This document shows positions 14,917 to 22,904 of a DNA stretch of 37,105 bases, piece after piece. The notes under the pieces were generated by a model that searched no databases, was not told where the DNA came from, and saw only the letters and a list, made by a program, of their open reading frames with translations. This DNA is from an uncultured Bacilli bacterium (GTDB lineage: Bacteria > Bacillota_I > Bacilli_A > RF39 > UBA660): NCBI GenBank assembly GCA_934149245.1, contig CAKPER010000011.1:1-37105 (forward strand). The letters are read 5' to 3'. How positions within the stretch are numbered: position 1 is the stretch's first letter; every line of letters begins with the position of its first letter. The position numbers and the translations under genes were made by a program.

Positions 14917-15981
14917 ATGAAAGAAAATAATAAAAATAATGGAAGGGGAATATTTTACGGTGTAATAGGTGTTGCTACACTTGTAGTTGCTATTATTGGT
15001 GCAACATTTGCATACTTTACAGCAAGTGCTACAGCAGTAAATAATATTACTGGTAATATGGCAACAATCTCTATGGATTTATCTGTAGAAAAGGTAATAG
15101 ACCCAGGTAAAACTACTGGTATGATACCTATGTCAAATAGTATGGTTGAAACAGCTATAAGTGGAAAGCAAACAGGTACTGGTGCAACAACTAAAAATAA
15201 TAATACTTGTGTAGATGACAACGGAAACGCCGTATGTCAAATATATAAAGTAACTATTACTAATAAGTCATCTGCGACAATGTTTACAGATGGATATGTA
15301 GCATTAACAGGTGGCTCTGGAGCAGCTGCTGATATTACATCAGATACTGCAAAATTAAATAAAACTACAATGAGATGGGCACAAGTATTTAAAGCAACTA
15401 GTCAACCAGAGTCTGGTGCTACAAGTGAAACAGACGATAAATATAGATATTCTACTGCTGGTACACAGGTATTAGGAAAAGGCAGTGGTGAAAGCAAAAG
15501 TATTGATTCATTAGATGCTAATAAAGCAGATGATACAACAGGACATAATACTGCTAATATCATTACAACTAATACAGGAGATGTTTTAGCTGATCTTGCT
15601 ATCAGTGGTAATACTTATAAAACTGTAAATAAGAACTTTATAAGAATAAGCGATCACGAGAAAGCATCTGACACTGGTCTTCTTAGTACTAATTTTGTTA
15701 GATCTAAAGATATAACTTCTACTTTAGTATTGAGTCAACAGTTACAACCATCTACAGACACAACATATTCTAAGGCTACATATTATTTTGTTGTATGGTT
15801 AAGTGAAACTGGAACTAACCAGAATCCAAATAAAGACGCTACTACTGGTGATGGTGCCGTTGCAACACAAGCTAATAATTTCTTTAATGGAGTTGTAGCA
15901 TTCGTTTCTGCACAAGGTAGTGAGGTTACTGCAACATTTAGTGGATATACTGCTGTAGCTTCAGAAGGTAAGAATGCGTAA
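14917..15981 (+). CDS. TasA/camelysin-like secreted protein
   Basis: 354 residues. N-terminus: MKENNKNNGRGIFYG, then a hydrophobic segment and AIIGATFAYFTASATA, the SipW-dependent signal peptide pattern (a hydrophobic helix ending 'G-A/T-x-A-Y/W-F-T/S' before an Ala-x-Ala cleavage site near residue 37). The mature part is Thr/Ser/Asn/Ala-rich, with a CVDDNGNAVCQIYKVTITN segment whose Cys pair could be bridged, and beta-type patterns. Relatives (TasA, CalY) form extracellular fibres. AGGAGG is well placed. A SipW-type signal peptidase gene lies 2.3 kb downstream. It ends in a strong terminator. The mature domain is larger than TasA, so a fibre role is inferred. Confidence 0.8.
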   Translation: MKENNKNNGRGIFYGVIGVATLVVAIIGATFAYFTASATAVNNITGNMATISMDLSVEKVIDPGKTTGMIPMSNSMVETAISGKQTGTGATTKNNNTCVDDNGNAVCQIYKVTITNKSSATMFTDGYVALTGGSGAAADITSDTAKLNKTTMRWAQVFKATSQPESGATSETDDKYRYSTAGTQVLGKGSGESKSIDSLDANKADDTTGHNTANIITTNTGDVLADLAISGNTYKTVNKNFIRISDHEKASDTGLLSTNFVRSKDITSTLVLSQQLQPSTDTTYSKATYYFVVWLSETGTNQNPNKDATTGDGAVATQANNFFNGVVAFVSAQGSEVTATFSGYTAVASEGKNA

Positions 15982-15994
15982 TAATCTTAAAATT

Positions 15995-16022
15995 AAGAGT
16001 TCACCAAATGGTGGGCTTTTTA
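15995..16022 (+). terminator. Terminator of the TasA-like gene
   Basis: AAGAGTTCACC (15995-16005) pairs with GGTGGGCTTTT (16010-16020) around AAAT, with several G-T pairs, followed by T. Confidence 0.65.
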
Positions 16023-16226
16023 AGTGGTTCTGTATGGTACGATGATGTGGAAAACGGTTCTTCGAATTTCGGTGGACCTAGAAAAAATGGCTCTACACGA
16101 ATGAGTGGGAACTAAAATGACAATGCTCGTCACGAATTGGTGGGAATTTTTGCAAGAAAACAACAATTTTTAGTGGGAATTTTACTAATAAAGCAACACG
16201 AATGAGTGGGAATTGACGATATTAAA
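16023..16226. repeat. Degenerate 33-35-bp direct repeats between two terminators
   Basis: ACACGAATGAGTGGGAA occurs exactly at 16095-16111 and 16196-16212. Diverged copies start at 16131 (CACGAATTGGTGGGAA) and 16164 (CAATTTTTAGTGGGAA), so core units begin at 16096, 16131, 16164 and 16197. A looser match (CGAATTTCGGTGG) begins at 16063. The stretch has a richer G content than its surroundings. All frames are short: the best reads as about 29 codons (GSVWYDDVENGSSNFGG...) and then stops. It may be a decayed coding repeat or a structured RNA. No known RNA family is recognised. Confidence 0.6.
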
Positions 16227-16256
16227 AACAGATGTCAAAATGGCATCTGTTTTTTA
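16227..16256 (+). terminator. Strong intrinsic terminator
   Basis: ACAGATGTC (16229-16237) pairs with GGCATCTGT (16242-16250) around AAAAT, then T5. It closes the repeat region; with no gene between it and the upstream terminator, it may end an independent or read-through transcript. Confidence 0.8.
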
Positions 16257-16258
16257 TT

Positions 16259-16313
16259 ACATATGAACTATTATATAATTAAGTTGTGAAATAATTAAAA
16301 TAGTTCCATATGT
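16259..16313. repeat. 14-bp inverted repeat
   Basis: ACATATGAACTATT (16259-16272) and AATAGTTCCATATGT (16299-16313) are complementary with one extra base, separated by 26 AT-rich bases. No gene is involved; it lies beyond the 3' end of the PASTA gene. Could be a factor site, a miniature-element remnant, or a cruciform. Confidence 0.5.
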
Positions 16314-16388
16314 ATCTTTAATTATCATATTTTACACAAAATATATAGCTTTTTAATTATTTTTATATAATTTTTTATAAAATATATA

Positions 16389-17369
16389 TTATTCATTAAG
16401 AGTATCTTCATCACTAGTAGTATCAGTAGTAGTGGTTATTGATGTTGATGTATCAGTAGTAGTTGTAGTAGTAGTTTTGGTAGTGTTACCATTTGATACA
16501 TATAAAGTTAATGTTGTTGATTTAGTAATGGTATTGGTAGTTGGGCTTTGTTTAATAATAATTCCTTTATCTTTATTAGAATCCATACTAACTATTTCAT
16601 ATTTTATATCTTTTTTATTTAAGATACTTTTAATATCATTAATATTTTTACCAACGTAGTTATCTAGAGTAATTTTAGTAGTGGTAGTGGTATCTTTAGT
16701 TGAAGAGTTATTACTTTTAGAATTATTACTTCCAATAGTTAAAGTTATTTTTTGTGATTTTAAGATATATTTATTAGCATCTATATTTTGTTCTAAGACG
16801 ATATCTAAATCATTATTATTACTAACAGTTCTATTACTTAGTTCATAATTCATATCTTTACTATCCAATATTTTAGTTGCTTCTTCTTTAGTCATACCAG
16901 TAAAATCAGGTACTTTTACAACTTTATCTTTTAATAAGTAGCCACCAAGTCCAGAAGATATTGCTACTAACAAAATAATAATTATCATTAAAATAAAAAT
17001 AATAAATTTAGAAAAGCATCCAGAACTAGATTTTTCTTTAATGATAACTTCTTTTTGTTTTTTATCATTATTATATCTTCTGCTATCTTTATCTTTACTA
17101 TTGTTATTTTTCTTCTTATTATGATTAAATAAAGATTTTTTATCTTTTTTTGATTTTGTTCTTTTCTCCTTTTTCACTTTCTTTTTATTACTATTATCTT
17201 TGTTATTATTATTCTTTTTGTCATTATTCTTAGCTTCTTCTTTTTGTTCTTCTTCTAGTGTGGAGTTAAGTTCTTTGGTATCATCAAATTGATTGACAAA
17301 ATAATCTCCACAATTACGACATCTAAGGGAATTATTAGAGTTATAAGTTCCACATTTTTTACAATACAT
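16389..17369 (-). CDS. Zinc-ribbon, single-pass membrane protein with two PASTA domains
   Basis: 326 residues. A zinc ribbon lies at residues 3-20 (CKKCG...CRNCG). Then come about 100 very Lys/Asn-rich residues, one membrane helix (residues about 120-148, IIFILMIIIILLVAIS...), and outside it two PASTA domains (VPDFTGMTKEEATKILDSKD... and LDNYVGKNINDIKSILNKKD...). A Ser/Thr repeat tail (TTTTTTDTSTS...) follows. PASTA domains bind muropeptides/lipid II, but they normally sit on Ser/Thr kinases or PBPs; no kinase domain is present. GGAGGTG precedes the ATG. Possibly a wall sensor or anchor. It sits between the two TasA-like genes on the opposite strand. Confidence 0.85.
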   Translation of the reverse strand: MYCKKCGTYNSNNSLRCRNCGDYFVNQFDDTKELNSTLEEEQKEEAKNNDKKNNNNKDNSNKKKVKKEKRTKSKKDKKSLFNHNKKKNNNSKDKDSRRYNNDKKQKEVIIKEKSSSGCFSKFIIFILMIIIILLVAISSGLGGYLLKDKVVKVPDFTGMTKEEATKILDSKDMNYELSNRTVSNNNDLDIVLEQNIDANKYILKSQKITLTIGSNNSKSNNSSTKDTTTTTKITLDNYVGKNINDIKSILNKKDIKYEIVSMDSNKDKGIIIKQSPTTNTITKSTTLTLYVSNGNTTKTTTTTTTDTSTSITTTTDTTSDEDTLNE

Positions 17370-17524
17370 AAATACACCTCCGATATATAGTATTATAACA
17401 TTTTTATATAATTGTTGCTAAATAATTATAAGACAAAATATTTAAGTGTAAAATAATTGTAAAATTAGTCACTATAATTTTAATTCAAAATATATAATTT
17501 AACATTAAAAAAATTGCAAAATGA

Positions 17525-17553
17525 TTGTCAAAAGTAAATTTTTATGATAACAT
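17525..17553 (+). promoter_or_regulatory. Promoter of the second TasA/camelysin-like gene
   Basis: TTGTCA (17525-17530), 17 bp, TAACAT (17548-17553). GTACAGTA (17557-17564) follows, in nearly the same place as at the first TasA-like promoter, then AGGAGG. Confidence 0.6.
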
Positions 17554-17578
17554 TATGTACAGTAGATAGGAGGATATG

Positions 17579-18232
17579 ATGGAGAAGAGTAGAAGAACAC
17601 AGTATATTGCTATAATTGCATTAGTAATAGGTGTTGTTGGATTATCAATTGGTTTTTCAGCATTTTCAAGTGTTTTACAAATACAGTCAAGTGCAACTGT
17701 AAAACCAGATTCTAGTACTATGAATGTTGATTTCTCAAGTAGTAGTACAGAAGTGTTAACTGAAAAAATCACACCTACAGTAACTGGTACAACAGCTACA
17801 GCAACTGATGCCACAATTGATAATACTAGTGCACCAACTATTAGTAATTTAAGTGCAACATTTACAGCACCTGGTCAGAAAGCCGTTTATAGTTTCTATG
17901 CTTATAATGCTGGAGAATTAGAAGCTTTCTTAAAGAGCATTGTATATTCAAATGCAACTGGAGGAACTGCTCCTAAAGTTTGTACAGCAAAATCAGGTAC
18001 AACTGATACTTTAGTCCAAAATGCTTGTAATGGAATTTCATTAAAGGTGAAAGTTGGAACTGAAGCAGAAGTATCAGGAGGCAAAGCCGGTATAACAACT
18101 CACTCTTTAGCTAAGAAGACTTCAGAAAAAGTAGAAGTTACAATTGAGTATGCAGCAGATGCTGATAGAGCTGATGGTGATTTTACTGTTTCATTTGGTG
18201 ATGTTACATTAAATTATAGTTCAACAGACTAA
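17579..18232 (+). CDS. Second TasA/camelysin-like secreted protein
   Basis: Two consecutive ATGs; the second (17579) is better spaced from AGGAGG (5 nt against 2). 217 residues. N-terminus MEKSRRTQYIAIIALVIG, then VVGLSIGFSAFSSVLQIQSSA, a SipW-type signal peptide with an unusually short n-region. The mature part resembles the camelysin/TasA beta-sandwich: SATVKPDSSTMNVDFSSSS early, APGQKAVYSFYAYNAGELEAFLKSI (the 'N-x-G-x-L/I-x-A-x-L' core motif of the family) and a C-terminal strand FGDVTLNYSSTD. A CTAKS...NACNG Cys pair may be bridged. A hairpin separates it from the signal peptidase, suggesting partial read-through and higher expression of the secreted protein than of the peptidase. Confidence 0.82.
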   Translation: MEKSRRTQYIAIIALVIGVVGLSIGFSAFSSVLQIQSSATVKPDSSTMNVDFSSSSTEVLTEKITPTVTGTTATATDATIDNTSAPTISNLSATFTAPGQKAVYSFYAYNAGELEAFLKSIVYSNATGGTAPKVCTAKSGTTDTLVQNACNGISLKVKVGTEAEVSGGKAGITTHSLAKKTSEKVEVTIEYAADADRADGDFTVSFGDVTLNYSSTD

Positions 18233-18237
18233 AATCA

Positions 18238-18270
18238 AAATGACACAGTTTATTGCTGTGTCATTTATGT
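18238..18270 (+). terminator. Hairpin between TasA-like and signal peptidase genes (attenuator-like)
   Basis: AAATGACACAG (18238-18248) and CTGTGTCATTT (18256-18266) pair perfectly around TTTATTG. The T-run after it is short, so termination is likely partial, with read-through to the signal peptidase gene. Confidence 0.75.
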
Positions 18271-18284
18271 TAGGAGACTATCAA

Positions 18285-19415
18285 ATGAAGAAAAGTTATA
18301 TTAAATTATTATTATTTACATTAATCTCCATTACTATCTTTATATTAAATAGTACTATTTTCAAAATTCTAAATCAAAATACTTTAAATATATTAATTAT
18401 TATTTTTATAGTTTTGTTTTATAAAATATTTGGTTTTGAAAAAGATAGACATCGTTATACAAAAGATATTATTTTAGAAATCATAATTTTTTTAATATCT
18501 TTCTTTTTAATGTATTATTTATTAGGAATATTTATTGGCTTTGCTAAAACAAAGAACTATTTTAAATTAGTATCTATAGTTAAATTTGTTTTACCAATGA
18601 TAGTTTATATAATTACTAAAGAAATTTTAAGATATCAATTTATAACAAAATCTAGTGAATCAAAAAAACTTTTAATGCTAGTTTATTTATTATTTGTTAT
18701 AATGGATAATACATTAGTAGTATCAGCACATAGTCTATCCTTTAATAAGGAAACATTTTTAGTAATAGCTATAAGTATTATTCCATCTATTACAGATAAT
18801 ATTTTGGCTACTTATATTAGCTATAATTTTGGATTTAAGCCTAATATAATCTATTTTCTTATAATGAAATTATATCCTTATCTTTTACCAATAGTTCCTA
18901 ATCCTAATGAGTATTTATATTCAATAATCTACTTTTTGTTACCAATAATAATATTACTTAAAATAAAAAATTGGTTAGCTAAGGATAGAACGCAAGAAGT
19001 AATATTAAGAGAGAAAAAAGAGAGAAAGTATCAATTTTTATGTTGTATTCCAGTTCTTTTTCTAGTAGTAATATTAATATATTTTGTGTCAGGTTACTTT
19101 AGATATTATGCTATTGCAATTGCTAGTGGTTCTATGGAAACATTAATTTCAAAGGGAGATGTAGTTATTGTTGATAAAGAATATAAAACGCTTAGTAAAA
19201 AAGATATTATCGCTTATAATTATGAAGGCAAAGTTATAGTACATAGAATTTATAAAATTATAAATAACAATAATCAATATTTTATTTATACAAAAGGTGA
19301 TGCTAATAGAGATTATGATAAATACAAAATAACAAAAGATATGATCATTGGGGTTGTTCATGGAAAAGTACCTTTTATTGGTTATCCAACCGTGTTGCTA
19401 AATGAAAAATGGTAG
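18285..19415 (+). CDS. Signal peptidase I, SipW (ER) type, with long membrane N-terminus
   Basis: The start at 18285 (MKKSYIKLLLF) has AGGAGA; an upstream in-frame ATG lies inside the hairpin. 376 residues. About seven membrane helices occupy residues 1-225, then one more before the catalytic domain. The nucleophile Ser is in ASGSMETLISKGDVVIV, and the general-base region reads VIVHRIYKI, with His in place of Lys as in ER/SipW-type enzymes. GDANRDYD supplies the later Asp box. Its likely substrates are the adjacent TasA-like proteins. A multi-helix N-terminal extension is much longer than in B. subtilis SipW (190 residues). The DUF5305 gene overlaps its end. Confidence 0.88.
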   Translation: MKKSYIKLLLFTLISITIFILNSTIFKILNQNTLNILIIIFIVLFYKIFGFEKDRHRYTKDIILEIIIFLISFFLMYYLLGIFIGFAKTKNYFKLVSIVKFVLPMIVYIITKEILRYQFITKSSESKKLLMLVYLLFVIMDNTLVVSAHSLSFNKETFLVIAISIIPSITDNILATYISYNFGFKPNIIYFLIMKLYPYLLPIVPNPNEYLYSIIYFLLPIIILLKIKNWLAKDRTQEVILREKKERKYQFLCCIPVLFLVVILIYFVSGYFRYYAIAIASGSMETLISKGDVVIVDKEYKTLSKKDIIAYNYEGKVIVHRIYKIINNNNQYFIYTKGDANRDYDKYKITKDMIIGVVHGKVPFIGYPTVLLNEKW

Positions 19416-19423
19416 AGGTGATA

Positions 19424-20554
19424 ATGATGAAGAAACAGAGACTTCATAAAAAAAATAGAAAGAAAAGAGTAGTACATGATAAAACTCTCAAGAAAAATTC
19501 TAAAAAATTATATATATCCTTCACTGAGAGATTTATTTGTTACTTTCTATTATTTTTTGCTTTTTTTGGATTGGGTATTTATTTTATAATACATTCTACA
19601 GATATAACTAAAGAACAAGTTTTATCATATAAGTCAGTGGGAGATATTGATTATACTGTTTGTTTAAAAGAGAACGATTTTTATGAACAAAAATGTTTAA
19701 ATAAAGGTATGGCTTATGTAGCTAGTTTAATTAAAGATATTCCTTTGAAATTTCATTATCAGTTTGAAGTAAATAGAAATGATTTAAATAAAGATTTAAA
19801 CTATGAAATAGTTGCTAAATTAATTATTTCAGATAGTGATAATGCTTCTAATTATTTTGAGAAAAGTTATATTTTACAGGATAAGACTAATAAGGAAGTA
19901 AATAGAAATAAGAATACTTATACGATAGATAAAGATATAACTATTGATTATGAATATTATAATGATATTGCTAATAAGTTTAAGTCAGAATATGGAGTAG
20001 ATGCTGATAGTTATTTACAAGTGTTTCTAGTAGCATATAATCAAGTTCCATCACAATACAATATCCCAAATTCAGGAGCAATTTTTATTAAAATACCTTT
20101 GTCTCAAAAATCAATTCAAATAAAGATGGAACAACAGGAATTAAATCAAAAGCAAGAACAGATGGTAATCAAAAGTGAATTTAATATCTCTAATGGAATA
20201 TATATAGTAATTGGTATAATACTTATTATATTATCAATTATCTATATGATTGCAGTTTTACAAATGATAAATATTACCAAAGTAAAAAAGAATGCATATG
20301 ATAAGTTACTAGAAAAAATATTAAAAGAGTATGATAGATTGGTAGTAGAAACATCAACATTACCAAATTTGAATAAGTATAATTTAATGAAAATTACTAG
20401 CTTTAATGAGCTTATGGATGTAAGGGATAATATAAGATTACCTATTATGTATTATAATGTTGTAGCACATCAGAAATGTCATTTTTATATTATTCATGGA
20501 GAAAATATTTATTTATATACATTAAAGGCAGTTGATTTAGAAAAAAATAATTAA
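19424..20554 (+). CDS. DUF5305 membrane protein
   Basis: ATGATG at 19424/19427 follows AGAGGTGAT; the earlier in-frame ATG at 19409, inside the signal peptidase gene, is less likely. About 376 residues. A basic N-terminus (KKQRLHKKNRKKRVVHDK) precedes one membrane helix (about residues 36-55). An extracellular domain follows with the DUF5305 pattern (VGDIDYTVCLKENDFYEQKCL, then AYVASLIKDIPLKFHYQFEV). A second helix (about residues 257-283) leads to a cytosolic C-terminal domain. The beta-rich outer domain is held between the two helices. It directly follows the SipW-type peptidase, so I infer a role in export, assembly or anchoring of the TasA-like proteins. Confidence 0.8.
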   Translation: MMKKQRLHKKNRKKRVVHDKTLKKNSKKLYISFTERFICYFLLFFAFFGLGIYFIIHSTDITKEQVLSYKSVGDIDYTVCLKENDFYEQKCLNKGMAYVASLIKDIPLKFHYQFEVNRNDLNKDLNYEIVAKLIISDSDNASNYFEKSYILQDKTNKEVNRNKNTYTIDKDITIDYEYYNDIANKFKSEYGVDADSYLQVFLVAYNQVPSQYNIPNSGAIFIKIPLSQKSIQIKMEQQELNQKQEQMVIKSEFNISNGIYIVIGIILIILSIIYMIAVLQMINITKVKKNAYDKLLEKILKEYDRLVVETSTLPNLNKYNLMKITSFNELMDVRDNIRLPIMYYNVVAHQKCHFYIIHGENIYLYTLKAVDLEKNN

Positions 20555-20685
20555 AAATATTGTTATAAAATATATGAAGAAAAAACTGAAATAAATAATT
20601 AGGTTTTATAGTTAAGGTATTGATGATATCAAAATACAAGTAAAATTAATTTTTAGAAGTTTATTTTATAGTAATATATTTATAT

Positions 20686-20755
20686 AGAAACTACTTACTT
20701 TTAAATTTTATTGCAGTGATTTGTTGCAGTAATTAGAGTATTAGTTTCTTTTTAT
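20686..20755 (+). terminator. Probable terminator after the DUF5305 gene
   Basis: AGAAACTA (20686-20693) pairs with TAGTTTCT (20742-20749), followed by TTTTTATG. The loop is long and carries TTGCAGTGATT/TTGCAGTAATT direct repeats. Intergenic 20555-21000 otherwise holds only a promoter and a weak 34-codon frame. Confidence 0.45.
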
Positions 20756-20775
20756 GTTATCTTTATTTCAAATAG

Positions 20776-20804
20776 TTTACTTCTTAAAGTAGAGATGTTA
20801 TAAT
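20776..20804 (+). promoter_or_regulatory. Promoter of the ABC exporter
   Basis: TTTACT (20776-20781), 17 bp, TATAAT (20799-20804), with a TG one base before the -10 (extended -10). A small palindrome TACTTCTTAAAGTA overlaps the -35/spacer and could be an operator. It gives a leader of about 190 nt before the GTG at 21001. Confidence 0.55.
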
Positions 20805-20832
20805 CATTTAAATATTATTTATTTATGATGTA

Positions 20833-20937
20833 ATGTTAATTTTAAGTATTATAAAGAAATTATGTGGTTGTAAAAAAAGTAAGAATAATTTATGTGAAGA
20901 TTATAATTTTACTTATATTAAATTAATTATTGGTTAG
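20833..20937 (+). CDS. Possible 34-residue Cys-containing peptide upstream of an ABC exporter
   Basis: ATG to TAG, 34 codons: MLILSIIKKLCGCKKS and then NNLCEDYNFTYIKLIIG. It lies inside the leader of the ABC exporter gene, 63 nt before it. Small Cys-rich peptides next to exporters are often their substrates, but there is no RBS and no double-Gly leader, so it may be a chance frame. Confidence 0.25.
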   Translation: MLILSIIKKLCGCKKSKNNLCEDYNFTYIKLIIG

Positions 20938-21000
20938 TAGTGTAAACTTTTAGAAAGTTATCAATAAATAACATCTAGTAAAGAAGTGGAGATGATATAG

Positions 21001-22719
21001 GTGAGAAGTGATAATAACAGTTTAAAAAAATTATTTGTATATTATAAAAAATATAAATTTCTTAGCATTATGGTTATTATTTTAAGTTTAACGTTTGCTG
21101 GAATATCTTTGTTATCTCCAATATATGAGGGTAAAATGTTAAGCTATTTTGAAAATTTTAATAAAACAAAAATTATTGAAATAGCAATATTTTTGGCAAT
21201 ATTGAGAATTATAATTGAAATAATTACTAATTTGTGGTCAAGAATAGTTGTAAAATTGAATGGAAAAATTAATTTTGATTTAAAACATGATATGTTAGAA
21301 AGTTTGATGAATTTTGAAGTAAAAAATTTTGATAATACAAATTCTGGTATTTTTATATCAAGATTAAATAAAGATACTACAGAATTGTCGGAATTATTTG
21401 ATTATGTAACAGATAATCTATCTGGAGTGATACTTAATATTAATTTTATAGTTTATGTGTTTTTTCTGAATGTATATTTAGGATGTTATTTGGTAGCAAA
21501 TCTAATATTTATTTATATTTTAACTTCTAGAAAATTGCATTTTTATAAAAAAGCAAAAAAAGATTACAAAGAAAAAGATGAAAAAATTGTAGGGTTATAT
21601 ACCGATGTAATAAGGGGAATAAGGGACTTAAAAAATCTAAATTTAAAATCTGTATTTTTAGATAGGATTGGTCAAAAACAAGCAGAAACCATAGAGGCTG
21701 AAATAAAAACTACTCGTACTAGAAGAACATGGGATGCCTGGATTAGAATATTTCAACATATTTTAGATTTAATATTTATATTAATATCTGTTTATTTTAT
21801 TATGAATAATAGACTTCGAATAAGTTCATTTATGATTATTTTTTTATACAAGGGCAATGTATTATATATGATAAACTATATATCACAAATAAGAGAAACA
21901 TTAGCAGATGGAAAAATATCTGCTACAAGGGTTTTTGATATAATTACATATTCCTCATTTAAAAAAGAGTCTTTTGGATATAAAAAAGTAGATAATATAA
22001 AGGGAAATATAGAATTTAAAAATGTAGAATTTAATTACAATACAAATAATTTATTTGAAAATTTAAGCTTTAAAATTAAATCTAACACTATGACAGCAAT
22101 AGTTGGTAAAAGTGGTGAGGGCAAATCTACAATCCTAAAATTAATAAATAAGAATTATGATGTAAGTGATGGTAAAATTTTGATAGATAATAATGATATA
22201 AAAGATTTATCAGAGGAGACTATAAAAAACAATATATCAGTTGTATCCCAATCACCATATATATTTAATTTATCAATTAAAGAAAATATTAAACTAGCTA
22301 ATTCTAAGGCTACTGATGATGAGATAGTTGCAGTCTGTAAAAAAGTTCAAATACATAATTTTATTATGAATTTGGAAAATGGGTATGATACATTGGTTGG
22401 AGAAAATGGCGTTATTTTAAGTGGTGGCCAGAAACAAAGACTCGCAATCGCTAGAGCCTTAATAAAAAAGTCAAAGATAATTTTATTAGATGAAGCGACT
22501 AGCTCTTTAGATAATAATAATCAAGAAAAAATCAAAAATATTTTAAAAGAATTGATTAATAGCCATACTATTATTATTGTAGCTCATAGATTAAGTACAA
22601 TAGTTAATGCAGATAATATTTTGGTTTTGGATAATCATAAAATAATTGCTAGTGGAACTCATCATGAATTGATGAAGAATTCTTCTGAATATAGAAAATT
22701 GTATTCGATGAAAGATTAA
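21001..22719 (+). CDS. ABC exporter, fused membrane and ATPase half-transporter
   Basis: 572 residues from a GTG with GGAGATGAT upstream. The N-terminal part (about 1-310) is a six-helix exporter membrane domain. The ATPase domain shows Walker A GKSGEGKST, Q-loop QSPYIF, signature LSGGQKQR, Walker B IILLDEATSSLD and H-loop AHRL. As a half-transporter it should form a homodimer, since no second subunit is adjacent. Substrate (lipid, peptide or drug) cannot be told. It has an independent promoter. It has no cysteine-peptidase domain, so it is not a PCAT-type bacteriocin exporter. Confidence 0.92.
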   Translation: MRSDNNSLKKLFVYYKKYKFLSIMVIILSLTFAGISLLSPIYEGKMLSYFENFNKTKIIEIAIFLAILRIIIEIITNLWSRIVVKLNGKINFDLKHDMLESLMNFEVKNFDNTNSGIFISRLNKDTTELSELFDYVTDNLSGVILNINFIVYVFFLNVYLGCYLVANLIFIYILTSRKLHFYKKAKKDYKEKDEKIVGLYTDVIRGIRDLKNLNLKSVFLDRIGQKQAETIEAEIKTTRTRRTWDAWIRIFQHILDLIFILISVYFIMNNRLRISSFMIIFLYKGNVLYMINYISQIRETLADGKISATRVFDIITYSSFKKESFGYKKVDNIKGNIEFKNVEFNYNTNNLFENLSFKIKSNTMTAIVGKSGEGKSTILKLINKNYDVSDGKILIDNNDIKDLSEETIKNNISVVSQSPYIFNLSIKENIKLANSKATDDEIVAVCKKVQIHNFIMNLENGYDTLVGENGVILSGGQKQRLAIARALIKKSKIILLDEATSSLDNNNQEKIKNILKELINSHTIIIVAHRLSTIVNADNILVLDNHKIIASGTHHELMKNSSEYRKLYSMKD

Positions 22720-22811
22720 AAAACTTTGTTTTTATGTTGTATTATTATGTTAATTCTAAATAGTTATTTTTGTTATTTAAATATATTTATTAGTTAATCT
22801 TATTAATGAAA

Positions 22812-22864
22812 AGGAGGACATTATGTTTAAGTTAGAGTCAAAATATACACCTAGTGGTGATCAA
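22812..22864 (+). repeat. 53-bp direct repeat, copy 1 (truncated uvrB start)
   Basis: Identical over 53 bp to 24256-24308. It contains the RBS AGGAGG, the ATG and the first 14 codons of uvrB. Confidence 0.95.
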
Positions 22865-22870
22865 TTATAG
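22823..22870 (+). pseudogene. Truncated 5' end of uvrB
   Basis: ATG at 22823 with AGGAGG upstream reads MFKLESKYTPSGDQ as in uvrB, then L and TAG: 15 codons. The break is immediately after the 53-bp repeat, where the sequence switches to that of the inserted rhuM segment. It is a relic of the insertion event. Confidence 0.85.
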
Positions 22871-22904
22871 ACAATAAAAAATATACATGAAAGGAGTGAG
22901 ATAA

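Noticed and set aside
16023..16226. CRISPR array
   Set aside because: Units are too diverged, the unit core is only about 16 bp, no regular spacer, and no cas gene in the window.
16432..16659. 75-codon plus-strand frame rich in Val/Asp
   Set aside because: Mirror of the Thr-rich tail of the PASTA protein on the other strand.
18240..18284. Earlier start of the signal peptidase at 18240
   Set aside because: That ATG lies in the hairpin stem and has no RBS; AGGAGA and ATG at 18285 fit a normal signal-anchor start.
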